NCBI RefSeq assembly: GCF_002934605.1
Contig: NZ_PTJC01000005.1
Coordinates: 2,354,184 to 2,418,183, forward strand
From: Neolewinella xylanilytica
GTDB taxonomy: Bacteria; Bacteroidota; Bacteroidia; Chitinophagales; Saprospiraceae
Length of the DNA stretch: 64,000 bases
Direction of reading: 5' to 3'
Made by a program: the position numbers and the translations under genes. A model generated the notes under the pieces. It was not told where the DNA came from and ran no database searches. It worked only from the letters and a program-made list of their open reading frames with translations. Of the stretch, positions 36,326-45,027 are shown piece by piece (within the stretch, counting starts at the first letter, position 1; each line of letters opens with the position of its first letter).

Positions 36326-36640
36326 TTAATCGAGGTGAAAAACTTCGCGCAGGTCGTGGCTCACCGGGCTGCCGTCGGGATGGGTTTCCATCAGCGGTTC
36401 CATGTATTTCCACCATTTGCGGCAGGTATCGGTGGTCGCAATAGCCGCCCACTGGGCTTCCGACGCAACTTCCGCGTAACCGAAGAGGGCGTTGGTCTGG
36501 GGGTCGAGAAATATGGAATAGTTGCTTACCCCGTGTTGGTGCAGTACTTCGGCCAGCTCGGGCCAAATGGGGTTGTGCCGATCTTCGTACTCCTCGGTGC
36601 GATCGGGGTAAACGGTCATACGGAATGCCTTTCTTATCAT
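36326..36640 (-). CDS. rhaM: L-rhamnose mutarotase
   Basis: A 104-residue dimeric ferredoxin-like enzyme interconverting alpha and beta L-rhamnose. The sequence contains the expected MTVYPDRTEEYEDRHNPIWPEL (catalytic His in RHNPIWPE), YSIFLDPQTNALFGYAEV, and WKYMEPLMETHPDGSPV with the C-terminal LREVFHLD. It belongs functionally with the rhamnose genes starting at 38852, from which it is separated by an SPFH and a TPR gene, and with the GH92 glycosidase 80 nt downstream. The link suggests uptake of sugars released from rhamnose-bearing glycans. Confidence 0.93.
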   Translation of the reverse strand: MIRKAFRMTVYPDRTEEYEDRHNPIWPELAEVLHQHGVSNYSIFLDPQTNALFGYAEVASEAQWAAIATTDTCRKWWKYMEPLMETHPDGSPVSHDLREVFHLD

Positions 36641-36786
36641 ATACCCAGTTAGTTGCGTTGGTGTACTTGTAACGTTACTTTAAGGGAAGACTCGCCGCTT
36701 TCCCCCAAGTGGGTCTCCATTTGTAGGCCACCGTAAGGTAGCCCCCCGCTGTTCGGAATAGCAAACGGGGGGGCATCGGGTACCGC

Positions 36787-36818
36787 AAAAAAAAAGCGCC
36801 ACTCGCAGGGAGTGGCGC
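36787..36818 (-). terminator. rho-independent terminator after SPFH gene
   Basis: Minus strand reading: GCGCCACTC, loop CCTGC, GAGTGGCGC, then TTTTTTTTT (36787-36795). Perfect 9-bp stem, 106 nt beyond the SPFH stop codon. Confidence 0.85.
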
Positions 36819-36923
36819 CGATAACCCCAAATGAAACGGTGATGAAGGAATACAACAGCTTAAGGCATGTCACACTAGTTTAGGTGTTTACGTCGGGGTG
36901 ATGCGGGTGGATAGGCACTGGGC

Positions 36924-37727
36924 TTAGCGGCTGGCCGCCGTCAGGTTCCCCTCCTCGGTGATCATTACGGGCAGGTCGCCGTCGGAAACGATGATCTTGG
37001 CGTTGGGCGATTGGGCGAGCTGGAGGAAGGCTTCGATGGACTTGTAGCGGAGGACGGCCGGAGTCAATCCCTCGGCGATGATCAGCTGGGCGTCGCGGAT
37101 GCCTTCCGCTTCGATCCGTCGCTGCTCGGCCTGCTGCCGGGCCTGGCTCAGAATGAATTCCATACGGAACGACTGCTGCTCCGCTTCGAGCTTTTCTTCA
37201 ATGGCCCTGGCCAGGTTGTTGGGCAGCTGGATCGACTTCACCAGGACGGTTTCGATGGAGATACCCCGACCTTCCAGGTTGGTTTCCATCTGCTCCTTAA
37301 TTGCCTCCTCGATGATGGCCCGTTGACCGGTATGCATATCCTTGGCGAAGTACCGGGCGGAAACGTCAGCTACGGCGGAACGGAAGACCGGAAGGATGAC
37401 GGCGCGCTCGAAGTCCGGACCGATCCTCCGCAAGACATCCGGTGCGAGTTTGCCTTCCAGGTGGTAGAGAATGGATATCTCGGCGCGGATATTTAGTCCT
37501 TCCTTAGAGGGAAGATTAAGTTCTACCTCCATATTTTCGGTTTGGGTGCTGACCTTGACGACGGTGGAGGTCAGGGGGTTGAATACTTTCACCCCCTGGG
37601 TCAGTGGCGTATCGCGGTATTTTCCAAGCGTGCGCACCACGCCCACTTCGCCCTCCCGGACGACGGCACAGCTGGAGAGCAGTATGGAAATCGCAATAAC
37701 ACGGAGTAGGTTAAAGGATCGGTACAT
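36924..37727 (-). CDS. SPFH/prohibitin-family lipoprotein
   Basis: A 267-residue protein with the lipobox LLSSCAV (Cys about 20), followed by an SPFH domain: VREGEVGVVRTLGKYRDTPLTQGV, ENMEVELNLPSKEGLNIRAEISILYHLE, and a coiled-coil-like helix ISIETVLVKSIQLPNNLARAIEEKLEAEQQSFRMEFILSQA with the flotillin/prohibitin Ala/Glu/Arg-rich part following. Prohibitins organise membrane proteases or microdomains. Unlike mitochondrial prohibitins it appears lipid-anchored instead of having a transmembrane helix, which places the SPFH domain in the periplasm if the signal is real. It follows the TPR gene by 31 nt, probably an operon, and has its own terminator. Confidence 0.87.
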   Translation of the reverse strand: MYRSFNLLRVIAISILLSSCAVVREGEVGVVRTLGKYRDTPLTQGVKVFNPLTSTVVKVSTQTENMEVELNLPSKEGLNIRAEISILYHLEGKLAPDVLRRIGPDFERAVILPVFRSAVADVSARYFAKDMHTGQRAIIEEAIKEQMETNLEGRGISIETVLVKSIQLPNNLARAIEEKLEAEQQSFRMEFILSQARQQAEQRRIEAEGIRDAQLIIAEGLTPAVLRYKSIEAFLQLAQSPNAKIIVSDGDLPVMITEEGNLTAASR

Positions 37728-37758
37728 GGCTAACGGGTTTGTGGTTGATGAGAAAATA

Positions 37759-38592
37759 TCAGTAGGTACAGAGACCGGTAAGCATTTCCAGGGCCGGCGG
37801 GTAACCCGCTTGCTGGCTGCTCTGCAGATCGGCGCAGCCGTTCGTTAGGTTGTTGAGCAGGATCTCCACCAGCCCCCGATTGTACCGTAACTCCGGCCAG
37901 TTGCCACCGCTCAGTTCGGCATCGTTGTAATACTGGAGCGCCTGATACAGATCCTGCCTGAGCAGGGCCAGGTTGCCCATCATCATGGCCCGCCACGGCT
38001 CGCTCTGATCGATAGCGAAGCCATGGGCGGACAACCGTAGCACCCCCTCATCGCCCGTAGCCTTCATCCGGAGAAAGGTTATAATGGGGTCGTGCGCATC
38101 AACGTCGAGATGGCGTACCCGCTCCGCGCGGTATTCCGTGGGCGAAGGAGTTTGTGCCGGGCGGGTGGAGGACTGTCCCGGATAGTACCGGCCGTCAAAC
38201 CAATCCGCTGGGTAGAGCGCGATAAACGGGAGTAAGGAAAAATTTCGCTTCGCGCCGTAAAATCTTGCCGCTATGGGGTTCAGCTGCATCGCACGGTCCT
38301 GGTCGCGACGGGCCTCCGTTGCCCGACCCAGCCGGTGGAGCAAATTGGCCCTGGCGGTGAGGGCGGGAACCCAATCCGGCTGCTGTGCCAACATGGCATC
38401 GAACAGGGCCACGGCCTCATCCACCCGGCCGGCCCGGATCAGGAGTTCGGTCTCCGCCATTTGGCCCAATGGTAGTCCTGCAACGGTGGCATGGGTGCGT
38501 ACCGGCATGACCGGTGCATCGGACTGACCGTCAATACCCGAGGAAAAGGATAGGATGAGGGTCGTGACCAAAAATACCAGGTGGCTTGCCAT
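37759..38592 (-). CDS. exported TPR-containing protein
   Basis: A 277-residue protein with an N-terminal signal (ASHLVFLVTTLILSFSSGIDGQ). Residues about 45-110 hold two tetratricopeptide-like units (AETELLIRAGRVDEAVALFDAMLAQQPDWVPALTARANLLHRLGRATEARRDQDRAMQLNP), and the C-terminal third has more helical repeats (ALLRQDLYQALQYYNDAELSGGNWPELRYNRGLVEILL). No enzyme motifs. Probable scaffold in the periplasm, with the SPFH lipoprotein 31 nt downstream. Its control region has a perfect palindrome that also occurs at the tetR export operon (51988). Confidence 0.75.
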   Translation of the reverse strand: MASHLVFLVTTLILSFSSGIDGQSDAPVMPVRTHATVAGLPLGQMAETELLIRAGRVDEAVALFDAMLAQQPDWVPALTARANLLHRLGRATEARRDQDRAMQLNPIAARFYGAKRNFSLLPFIALYPADWFDGRYYPGQSSTRPAQTPSPTEYRAERVRHLDVDAHDPIITFLRMKATGDEGVLRLSAHGFAIDQSEPWRAMMMGNLALLRQDLYQALQYYNDAELSGGNWPELRYNRGLVEILLNNLTNGCADLQSSQQAGYPPALEMLTGLCTY

Positions 38593-38629
38593 AGCTGATG
38601 ATCTTTGGGAATAGAATACCTAGCAATAT

Positions 38630-38646
38630 CAATAGTTTTACTATTG
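38630..38646. promoter_or_regulatory. operator-like palindrome CAATAGT-TTT-ACTATTG
   Basis: Perfect 7+3+7 inverted repeat, 37-54 nt before the start of the TPR gene. The same pattern, with one mismatch, occurs at the tetR promoter (51988-52004). Confidence 0.6.
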
Positions 38647-38851
38647 CCACCGCGCGCTTTAATATTACAATTCATTGACGAAACTATATTTCACCATTTA
38701 GCTTAAGGGGATACTATAAGGGGTTATTTCCCATTATTCAGAAATATATTGGGATAATCGCCTTGGACCGATTACTCGCTTTCTCAGTCACTAGGTGTTG
38801 GCGGCCTAAAAAGTTCCGTTTCCCGACCGCGATTGGTGAATGCGGTGGTCC

Positions 38852-39898
38852 TTAAAGTGATTCCCGTTCGATGTACCGGAAGGGGTTCTTTACCTTTTCC
38901 ACCCGCCGGTCCAGCATCAGGTCGGCGGCGATGATTCCCATCGCATCGAAGTCGGTGGATACCACGGTAATACCCAGGAGGTCCTTCAACGGGGTTTCGT
39001 TGTAGGAGATGACCCCTACGTCTTTCCCAAGTTCGAATTCCTTGTCGCGGATCTGCTTCACCAGGTTGACCAGGTCGGATTCGACGATGACGATGAACAG
39101 GTCGCCACGGTGCAGAATGGTGTCGTCGTAGATTTCGTCGATGATTTCGAAGGTCAACTCGAATTCGACGCAGAACTTCCGGAAGCCGTGTAATATCCGT
39201 TTCGGGTAGGGATAGACCGATTGTTGGGGGTACACCATGATCAGCTTTTCATACCGCCGGATGTTTTCTAGCCCCTGTTTCAGCGCTTCGTAGATGTCCT
39301 CCTGAAAGTCCTGGTAGACCTCCGCGTAGTCTCCCTCCAACCGCAGGTGGTTGTTGTCCATCACGATCAGCTTGTTTTTCGGGATCTGGTTTACGGCTGC
39401 CAACACCTCCGGGGTATAACTCGCGTGGGCTAGTTCCGGAGTTTTAAAGTGGGGCATGATCACGAAGTAATCGTAGGCATTGAGGTTTCTCGACAGCAGG
39501 CTGAGAAAGATGGTTTCGTCGCAGTGGTACACGTGCAGATCGGTATGGGCTACCCCGGCCACCCGGCTTACGAAGCTGTTGTAGATCCGCATTTTGTATG
39601 AACTCAGCTTGTTGATCAGGAAAAGCACGTTAACCTTGGAGAGCAACTTGGTGCGGGTGATGTAGAAACCCTTGCCCTTGACGGAAGTAATGATGTTCCG
39701 CTCCTTGAGGATATTGTAGGCCTTTTCCACCGTATCCCGGGAGAGATCGAAGGTCTCGCTGAGCGCATTGATGGACGGGATCTTATCGTCGATCCGGAAG
39801 TTCCCGCCGGCAATGTTGTCGATAATGCCGTTGACGATCTGCTGGTACTTCGGAATGCGGGACTCCTCGCTGATTTGAAAGTGATCGGTTATTTGCAT
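38852..39898 (-). CDS. GntR-family regulator with periplasmic-binding-like sensor domain
   Basis: A 348-residue transcription factor. N-terminal winged helix of the GntR type (about 14-80): IPKYQQIVNGIIDNIAGGNF, IPSINALSETFDLSRDTVEKAYNILKERNIITSVKGKGFYI. The rest is a LacI/periplasmic-binding-protein-like effector domain (about 90-340), seen in VNVLFLINKLSSYK, YDYFVIMPHF, KNKLIVMDNNHL and DVGVISYNETPLKDLLGITVVSTDF, matching the GntR subgroup of sugar regulators. It is divergent from the aldolase gene of the rhamnose locus across a 214-nt gap, so control of rhamnose genes by a rhamnose-derived ligand is a reasonable inference. Confidence 0.87.
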   Translation of the reverse strand: MQITDHFQISEESRIPKYQQIVNGIIDNIAGGNFRIDDKIPSINALSETFDLSRDTVEKAYNILKERNIITSVKGKGFYITRTKLLSKVNVLFLINKLSSYKMRIYNSFVSRVAGVAHTDLHVYHCDETIFLSLLSRNLNAYDYFVIMPHFKTPELAHASYTPEVLAAVNQIPKNKLIVMDNNHLRLEGDYAEVYQDFQEDIYEALKQGLENIRRYEKLIMVYPQQSVYPYPKRILHGFRKFCVEFELTFEIIDEIYDDTILHRGDLFIVIVESDLVNLVKQIRDKEFELGKDVGVISYNETPLKDLLGITVVSTDFDAMGIIAADLMLDRRVEKVKNPFRYIERESL

Positions 39899-39924
39899 GC
39901 GGTGAACGGGGCTGCGGAGGGTGG

Positions 39925-39945
39925 GGGCGCCGGGGCGCGGGTGCC
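39925..39945 (+). repeat. dispersed GC hairpin repeat, copy 6
   Basis: Core GCGCCGGGGCGCGGGTGCC (39927-39945), within the regulator/aldolase divergent gap, 27 nt upstream of the regulator start. Confidence 0.6.
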
Positions 39946-40078
39946 AAAGGTGTTATCGAAGGGCAAGGTAACCTGCTCAAGCAGCTATCACAAGCCCCGG
40001 ATGCTTCGGTTGGGCCAGAACAATCCGTTCCGGAATACCGCCCCGACAGTACAGGATACGGTTAGCGCACCGCCCGAC

Positions 40079-40086
40079 TATCTTAA
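40079..40086 (+). promoter_or_regulatory. -7-like box TATCTTAA for the rhamnose operon
   Basis: TATCTTAA resembles TAnnTTTG and ends 26 nt before ATG 40113. A GGTTAG at the -33 position is a weak match. Confidence 0.35.
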
Positions 40087-40112
40087 CGCACAAATCGTAA
40101 CTAAAGCCAAGC

Positions 40113-42215
40113 ATGAGTTCCACAACCACCCAATTCAAATACGTTGACTACCTCTGGGACGAGGAACAAGCCGCCAAGCTCGGTGACGACCAGGTAGCCC
40201 TCTTTTTGTACCGATCCAATATTCTCGGGTCCGATCTGCGCATCACGAACTACGGCGGTGGCAACACCAGTTGCAAAACCATCGAGAAGGACCCGCTAAC
40301 CAACGAGGAAGTCGAGGTAATGTGGATCAAAGGCTCCGGCGGCGACATCGGTACCCTCAACCGGGCCGGGATCGCCGGCCTCTACACCGGACGGCTGCGC
40401 GACCTGAAGAAGGTATACGGCGGCCTGACCGACGAAGACCGCATGGTCGGCCTGTTCAATCACGCCATCTACGATCTTGACAGCCGGGCACCCTCCATCG
40501 ATACCCCCCTGCACGGACTCCTTCCCTTCAAGCACATCGATCACCTGCACCCCGATGCCGTGATCGCCGTAGCCGCGGCCGAGAACAGCCAGCAGGTGAC
40601 CCGCGACATCTGGGGCGACAGCATGGCCTGGGTACCCTGGCAACGGCCCGGCTTCGACCTCGGCCTGCAACTGGAAAAGGCACTGGCCGAGAACCCCGGT
40701 ATCCGGGGCATCGTGCTGGGCAGCCACGGACTATTCACCTGGGGGGATACTTCCTACGAATGCTATATGAATAGCCTCGAGGTCATCGAAATGGCTTCGG
40801 AGTACATCGAGCGCAAGGTCAAGGAAAAGGGGAGTGTATTCGGTGGCGAAAAAGTCAGCCCGTTAAAGGCGGAGGAACGCAAAGCCAAGGCCGCCAAGCT
40901 CATGCCCTTGCTCCGGGGATTGGCTTCCTCGGATAGTCGCATGGTGGGCCACTTTACCGACAGCGACGCCGTTTTACAGTTTATCAACAGCTACGACCTA
41001 CAGCGCCTCGCCCCGATGGGCACCAGCTGTCCGGACCACTTCCTCCGGACGAAAATCCAGCCCCTCGTGCTCGACCTGCAAACCCAGCAGGACGTCTCCG
41101 ACCCAAAAGCCCTGCTAGCCAAACTCAAGCCCGCCTTCAACGGATACCGGGAGCAATACAGGCAGTACTACGAGACCCACAAACGGTCAAATAGTCCCGC
41201 GATGCGTGACCCCAACCCCGTAGTGATCATTTATCCCGGCGTTGGCATGTTTACCTTCGCTAAGAACAAGCAGACCGCCCGCGTTGCCAGTGAGTTCTAC
41301 GTGAACGCCATCAATGTAATGCGAGGGGCGGAGGCCATAACCTCCTACACTTCGCTTCCGCGCCAGGAAGCCTTCGACATCGAATACTGGCTGCTCGAGG
41401 AAGCTAAGCTTCAGCGCCAGCCCAAGGAGCAGCCCCTGTCCCGGAAGATTGCGCTCGTCACCGGTGCCGGCGGGGGCATCGGCAAGGCCATCGCCGATAA
41501 GCTCGCCAGCGAGGGAGCCGTCGTGGTACTGACCGATATCGCCGAAGACCGGTTGCAGCAAGCCGTAACCACCTACGACAAGGATCAGGCAACCTACGCC
41601 GTGTGTGATGTCACCGATTCCGCTTCCATCGCGGGTGCCTTCGACAAGGCCTGCCTGGAATTCGGGGGCGTCGATATCGTGGTCCACAGCGCCGGCCTCG
41701 CCATCTCCAAACCCCTGCACGAAACCACCACCAAGGACTGGGACATTTTGCAGAACGTCCTCGTCAAAGGACAATTCGAGCTGGCCAAAGCCGGCGCCGA
41801 TATCATGAAGAACCAGGGACTCGGCGGCGACATCATCCCCATCGCCAGTAAAAACGGTCTCGTTTCGGGACCGAATAACGTGGCGTACGGTACGGCAAAG
41901 GCGGCCCAGCAACACATGGCCCGGCTGCTCGCCGCGGAACTAGCGGCCTTCGACGTACGGGTAAATACCGTCAACCCCGACGGCGTCATCATCGGCAGTA
42001 AGATCTGGGAAGGCGAATGGGCCGAAGGGCGCGCCAAGGCCTACGGTATCACGGTAGACGAACTGCCCGCCCACTACGCCAAGCGCAACCTCCTCAACCG
42101 CATCATCCGTCCGGAAGACATTGCCGACGGCGTCTTTGCTTTCACCCTCCTCGACAAGTCCACCGGTAACATCCTGAACGTGGACGGTGGCATGGCGAAC
42201 GCTTTCGTCCGCTAG
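40113..42215 (+). CDS. bifunctional rhamnulose-1-phosphate aldolase / short-chain dehydrogenase (RhaEW type)
   Basis: A 700-residue fusion. The N-terminal class II aldolase domain (about 1-420; FLYRSNILGSDLRITNYGGGNTSC, IKGSGGDIGTL, SHGLFTWGDT with metal His, HLHPD) cleaves L-rhamnulose-1-phosphate to DHAP and L-lactaldehyde. The C-terminal Rossmann SDR domain (about 440-700; VTGAGGGIGKAIADKLASEGA, VHSAGLAISKP, catalytic Tyr/Lys in VAYGTAKAAQQH, VNTVNPDGVI) then oxidises lactaldehyde to L-lactate. Such fusions are known in Bacteroidetes and Bacillus (RhaEW). First gene of the plus-strand rhamnose operon, followed by the isomerase 97 nt later. Confidence 0.93.
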   Translation: MSSTTTQFKYVDYLWDEEQAAKLGDDQVALFLYRSNILGSDLRITNYGGGNTSCKTIEKDPLTNEEVEVMWIKGSGGDIGTLNRAGIAGLYTGRLRDLKKVYGGLTDEDRMVGLFNHAIYDLDSRAPSIDTPLHGLLPFKHIDHLHPDAVIAVAAAENSQQVTRDIWGDSMAWVPWQRPGFDLGLQLEKALAENPGIRGIVLGSHGLFTWGDTSYECYMNSLEVIEMASEYIERKVKEKGSVFGGEKVSPLKAEERKAKAAKLMPLLRGLASSDSRMVGHFTDSDAVLQFINSYDLQRLAPMGTSCPDHFLRTKIQPLVLDLQTQQDVSDPKALLAKLKPAFNGYREQYRQYYETHKRSNSPAMRDPNPVVIIYPGVGMFTFAKNKQTARVASEFYVNAINVMRGAEAITSYTSLPRQEAFDIEYWLLEEAKLQRQPKEQPLSRKIALVTGAGGGIGKAIADKLASEGAVVVLTDIAEDRLQQAVTTYDKDQATYAVCDVTDSASIAGAFDKACLEFGGVDIVVHSAGLAISKPLHETTTKDWDILQNVLVKGQFELAKAGADIMKNQGLGGDIIPIASKNGLVSGPNNVAYGTAKAAQQHMARLLAAELAAFDVRVNTVNPDGVIIGSKIWEGEWAEGRAKAYGITVDELPAHYAKRNLLNRIIRPEDIADGVFAFTLLDKSTGNILNVDGGMANAFVR

Positions 42216-42222
42216 ATCTGAT

Positions 42223-42300
42223 AAGGAGCTAGGGGGGCAAGAGGCTAGGGAAAGTGACTTCGGCCCATAACTCCTTAGCCCCTTACGCCCTTAGCCCCTA
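42223..42300. repeat. 8-bp periodic repeats in inverted arrangement
   Basis: Left half reads AAGGAGCT-AGGGGGGC-AAGAGGCT-AGGG. The right half, read on the minus strand, is GGGGCTAA-GGGCGTAA-GGGGCTAA-GGAG. Both have 8-bp period and are roughly inverted. Fills most of the gap between aldolase and isomerase genes. Confidence 0.6.
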
Positions 42301-42312
42301 AAAGAAAAGACC

Positions 42313-43593
42313 ATGCAACTAGAAAAAGACCAAATCCGCGCCCACGACCAGCGCCACCTGGATCGCCACAACGAAGATTTTCGCTTTCTGTCCGACCGGC
42401 TCGGCTCGAAGGGGATGGATGTCGATAGAGTAGTCGATGCCCTGGCCGACTTTCAGGTAGCCATACCGAGTTGGGCCCTCGGGGCCGGTGGGACCCGCTT
42501 CGGCCGTTTCTCCTTTCACGGGGAGCCGGGAAGCCTGGAGGACAAGATCGCCGACGTCGGTATCCTGCACGCCCTCACCCAAACCGCTGGCGCCATTTCC
42601 CTGCACATTCCCTGGGATACGCCAACGGATTACGCGGCCGTCCGGGAGCGCGCCGCTACCCTCGGGCTCCGATTCGATGCGATAAACTCCAATACTTTTC
42701 AGGATCAGCCCGGCGCGGAGCAGTCGTACAAGCATGGGTCCCTGAGCGCTACCGACGAGGCGGCACGCCGACAGGCCATCGAGCATAACCTGCGGGTCAT
42801 CGAAATCGGGGAAAAACTGGGGTCCAAAAGCCTGACCGTGTGGCTGGCCGACGGTACCAACTTCCCCGGACAGCGCAATTTCCAGCGCGGACTGGTACAG
42901 ACCGAAGACAGCCTGAAGCAGATCTACGCCGGCATGCCCAAGGACTGGAAGCTTTTCATCGAGTACAAGCCCTACGAGCCGAACTTCTACAGTACCGTTA
43001 TCCAGGATTGGGGTACGAGCTTCATGCTGGCGAACGCCTGCGGTGACCGGGCCTATACGCTGGTCGATTTAGGTCATCACCTGCCCAACAGCAACATCGA
43101 GCAAATTGTCTCCACCCTGATGCTGAAGGGCAAATTGGGCGGATTCCACTTCAACGACAGCAAATACGGCGACGACGATCTGACGGTAGGGAGTATCAAG
43201 CCCTACGCGCTCTTCCTGATCTTCAACGAGCTGGTGTACGGGATGCGCAACAACCCGCAAAACCCGGATCTGGCCTGGATGATCGATGCCAGCCACAATG
43301 TGAAGGACCCGCTGGAAGACCTGATCCAGTCGCTGGAGGCCATCCAGGAAGCCTACGCCAAGGCGCTGCTGATCGACCACGACCAGCTGACCACGACGCA
43401 GCGGGAACACGACGTAGTCATGGCTCAGGAGATGCTGCAGGATGCCTTTCGTACCGATGTCCGGCCGCTAGTGCAGCGTGCCCGCCTCAGTCGGGGTGGT
43501 GCCCTGCATCCACTGCGGGCCTACCGCGACCTCGAGGTACGTCGGGAGCTCATCCAGGAACGCGGGAAGCACACCGTAGCTACCGGATTGTAA
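42313..43593 (+). CDS. L-rhamnose isomerase, RhaI type
   Basis: A 426-residue TIM-barrel sugar isomerase converting L-rhamnose to L-rhamnulose. It fits the Pseudomonas stutzeri RhaI group rather than E. coli RhaA: VAIPSWALGAGGTRFGRF, KLFIEYKPYEPNFYSTV with the metal-binding Glu, ANACGDRAYTLVDLGHH, GGFHFNDSKYGDDDLTVGSIKPY (second-metal Asp/His) and WMIDASHNVKDPLED. 97 nt after the aldolase across a repeat, and 1 nt before the kinase, so tightly coupled with the latter. Confidence 0.92.
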   Translation: MQLEKDQIRAHDQRHLDRHNEDFRFLSDRLGSKGMDVDRVVDALADFQVAIPSWALGAGGTRFGRFSFHGEPGSLEDKIADVGILHALTQTAGAISLHIPWDTPTDYAAVRERAATLGLRFDAINSNTFQDQPGAEQSYKHGSLSATDEAARRQAIEHNLRVIEIGEKLGSKSLTVWLADGTNFPGQRNFQRGLVQTEDSLKQIYAGMPKDWKLFIEYKPYEPNFYSTVIQDWGTSFMLANACGDRAYTLVDLGHHLPNSNIEQIVSTLMLKGKLGGFHFNDSKYGDDDLTVGSIKPYALFLIFNELVYGMRNNPQNPDLAWMIDASHNVKDPLEDLIQSLEAIQEAYAKALLIDHDQLTTTQREHDVVMAQEMLQDAFRTDVRPLVQRARLSRGGALHPLRAYRDLEVRRELIQERGKHTVATGL

Positions 43594-43594
43594 G

Positions 43595-44983
43595 ATGCAG
43601 CAGCAACGCGTTACCGCCGTCTTCGATATCGGCCGCACGAACAAAAAGTTCTTTCTGTTCGACGAGGACTACCGGGAGGTACACCGGGAATACGTTTGCT
43701 TCCCCGAAACCGTCGATGAAGACGGGTACCCCACCGAGGATTTGCCCGCCATCCAATTGTGGCTGCGGGAGGTATTCGACCGCATCCTCGAGGCGAAGGT
43801 GTTCGACGTAACGGCCATCAACTTCTCCTCCTACGGTGCCAGTTTCGTCCATCTCGACGGCGATGGGGAAGTGGTTACCCCGCTCTACAACTATACCAAG
43901 CCGATGGACCAATCGGTCATCGACCAATTCTACGAACGCTACGGGCCGGAGGAAGCCTTTACCGCCCGTACCGGCTCCTCCAACGACGGCATGCTCAACA
44001 GCGGCATGCAACTCTACTGGCTGAAGCACCGCCGGCCGGAAGTCTTTTCCCGCATCAAGTACAGCCTGCATCTGCCGCAATTCCTGAGCTACGTCTTCAC
44101 CGGGATACCAATCAGTGAATACACCAGTATCGGGTGTCACACGGCCCTGTGGGATTACGGTAAGCAGGATTACCACGACTGGGTATACGCCGAAAACCTG
44201 CACCGCGTGTTCCCCCCGATCGTTTCGACCGAAACGAGCATCAACATGAATTATAACGGTCGGCGGATGAAGATCGGGGTGGGGATCCACGATAGCTCCG
44301 CGGCCCTGTTGCCCTACATCCGCAGTGAGCGGAACCCTTTCGTACTCATTTCCACGGGGACGTGGAGCATCTCCCTCAATCCCTTCGCCGGTGGCTTACT
44401 GAGCGCAACGGACCTGCATCAGAACTGCATCAACTACATGCGCATCGACGGTAAGCCAGTGAAGGCCGCCCGGCTGTTCCTCGGGGAAGAGTACAAACGG
44501 CAAGTAACCCGGCTGGCGGAGTACTTCGGGGTCGACCCGGCCCGCCACCGTACCGTTCCCTTCGATTATGGGATGTACCAGGCCATTTCCCGGGATTTTA
44601 CGCCCTGGTTTCACCTGGAAAAGATCGACTATCCCGATAACCCCCCGGTGACTACCATTCCGGCCGCTACCTACGCGTATGCCTACCACCACTTGGTCAT
44701 GGAGCTGGTGGAGTTGCAGGCCCAAAGCGTCCGTACCGCGATGGGGCGCCACCCGGTGAAGACCTTATTCATCGACGGCGGCTTCAGCGACAACGAGGTT
44801 TTCATCCAACTGCTTTCCCACCGTTTCCGGGAGCTGGAATTGCACACCACCGATGCCAGCCTGGGATCCGCCCTCGGGGCGGCCATTTGTATCTCCGACC
44901 AGGATTTGAACTCCAAGTTCCTGAAGAAAAACTACGGGCTTAAGAAACACCAGCCCTTCATCATCAAACAGGCCGGCGCATAG
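43595..44983 (+). CDS. FGGY-family kinase, likely rhamnulokinase
   Basis: A 462-residue sugar kinase. ATP site: TAVFDIGRTNKKFFLFD (Phosphate 1), substrate region NFSSYGASFVHLDGDG with TPLYNYTKPMD, SSNDGMLNSGMQLYWLKH, and the FGGY C-terminal blocks FVLISTGTWSISLNPF (Phosphate 2), FIDGGFSDNEVF and LGSALGAAI (adenosine). The place between isomerase (1 nt upstream) and permease in the rhamnose operon argues for phosphorylation of L-rhamnulose. The family alone would also allow another ketose. Start ATG 43595. Confidence 0.88.
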   Translation: MQQQRVTAVFDIGRTNKKFFLFDEDYREVHREYVCFPETVDEDGYPTEDLPAIQLWLREVFDRILEAKVFDVTAINFSSYGASFVHLDGDGEVVTPLYNYTKPMDQSVIDQFYERYGPEEAFTARTGSSNDGMLNSGMQLYWLKHRRPEVFSRIKYSLHLPQFLSYVFTGIPISEYTSIGCHTALWDYGKQDYHDWVYAENLHRVFPPIVSTETSINMNYNGRRMKIGVGIHDSSAALLPYIRSERNPFVLISTGTWSISLNPFAGGLLSATDLHQNCINYMRIDGKPVKAARLFLGEEYKRQVTRLAEYFGVDPARHRTVPFDYGMYQAISRDFTPWFHLEKIDYPDNPPVTTIPAATYAYAYHHLVMELVELQAQSVRTAMGRHPVKTLFIDGGFSDNEVFIQLLSHRFRELELHTTDASLGSALGAAICISDQDLNSKFLKKNYGLKKHQPFIIKQAGA

Positions 44984-45027
44984 GGCGCTACGGCCCAATA
45001 TCGCTTACCTACTCCAACCAGTCGCTC

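Noticed and set aside
36649..36873. 74-residue minus-strand frame upstream of rhaM
   Set aside because: Includes a perfect terminator hairpin with U9 in its codons; not a gene.
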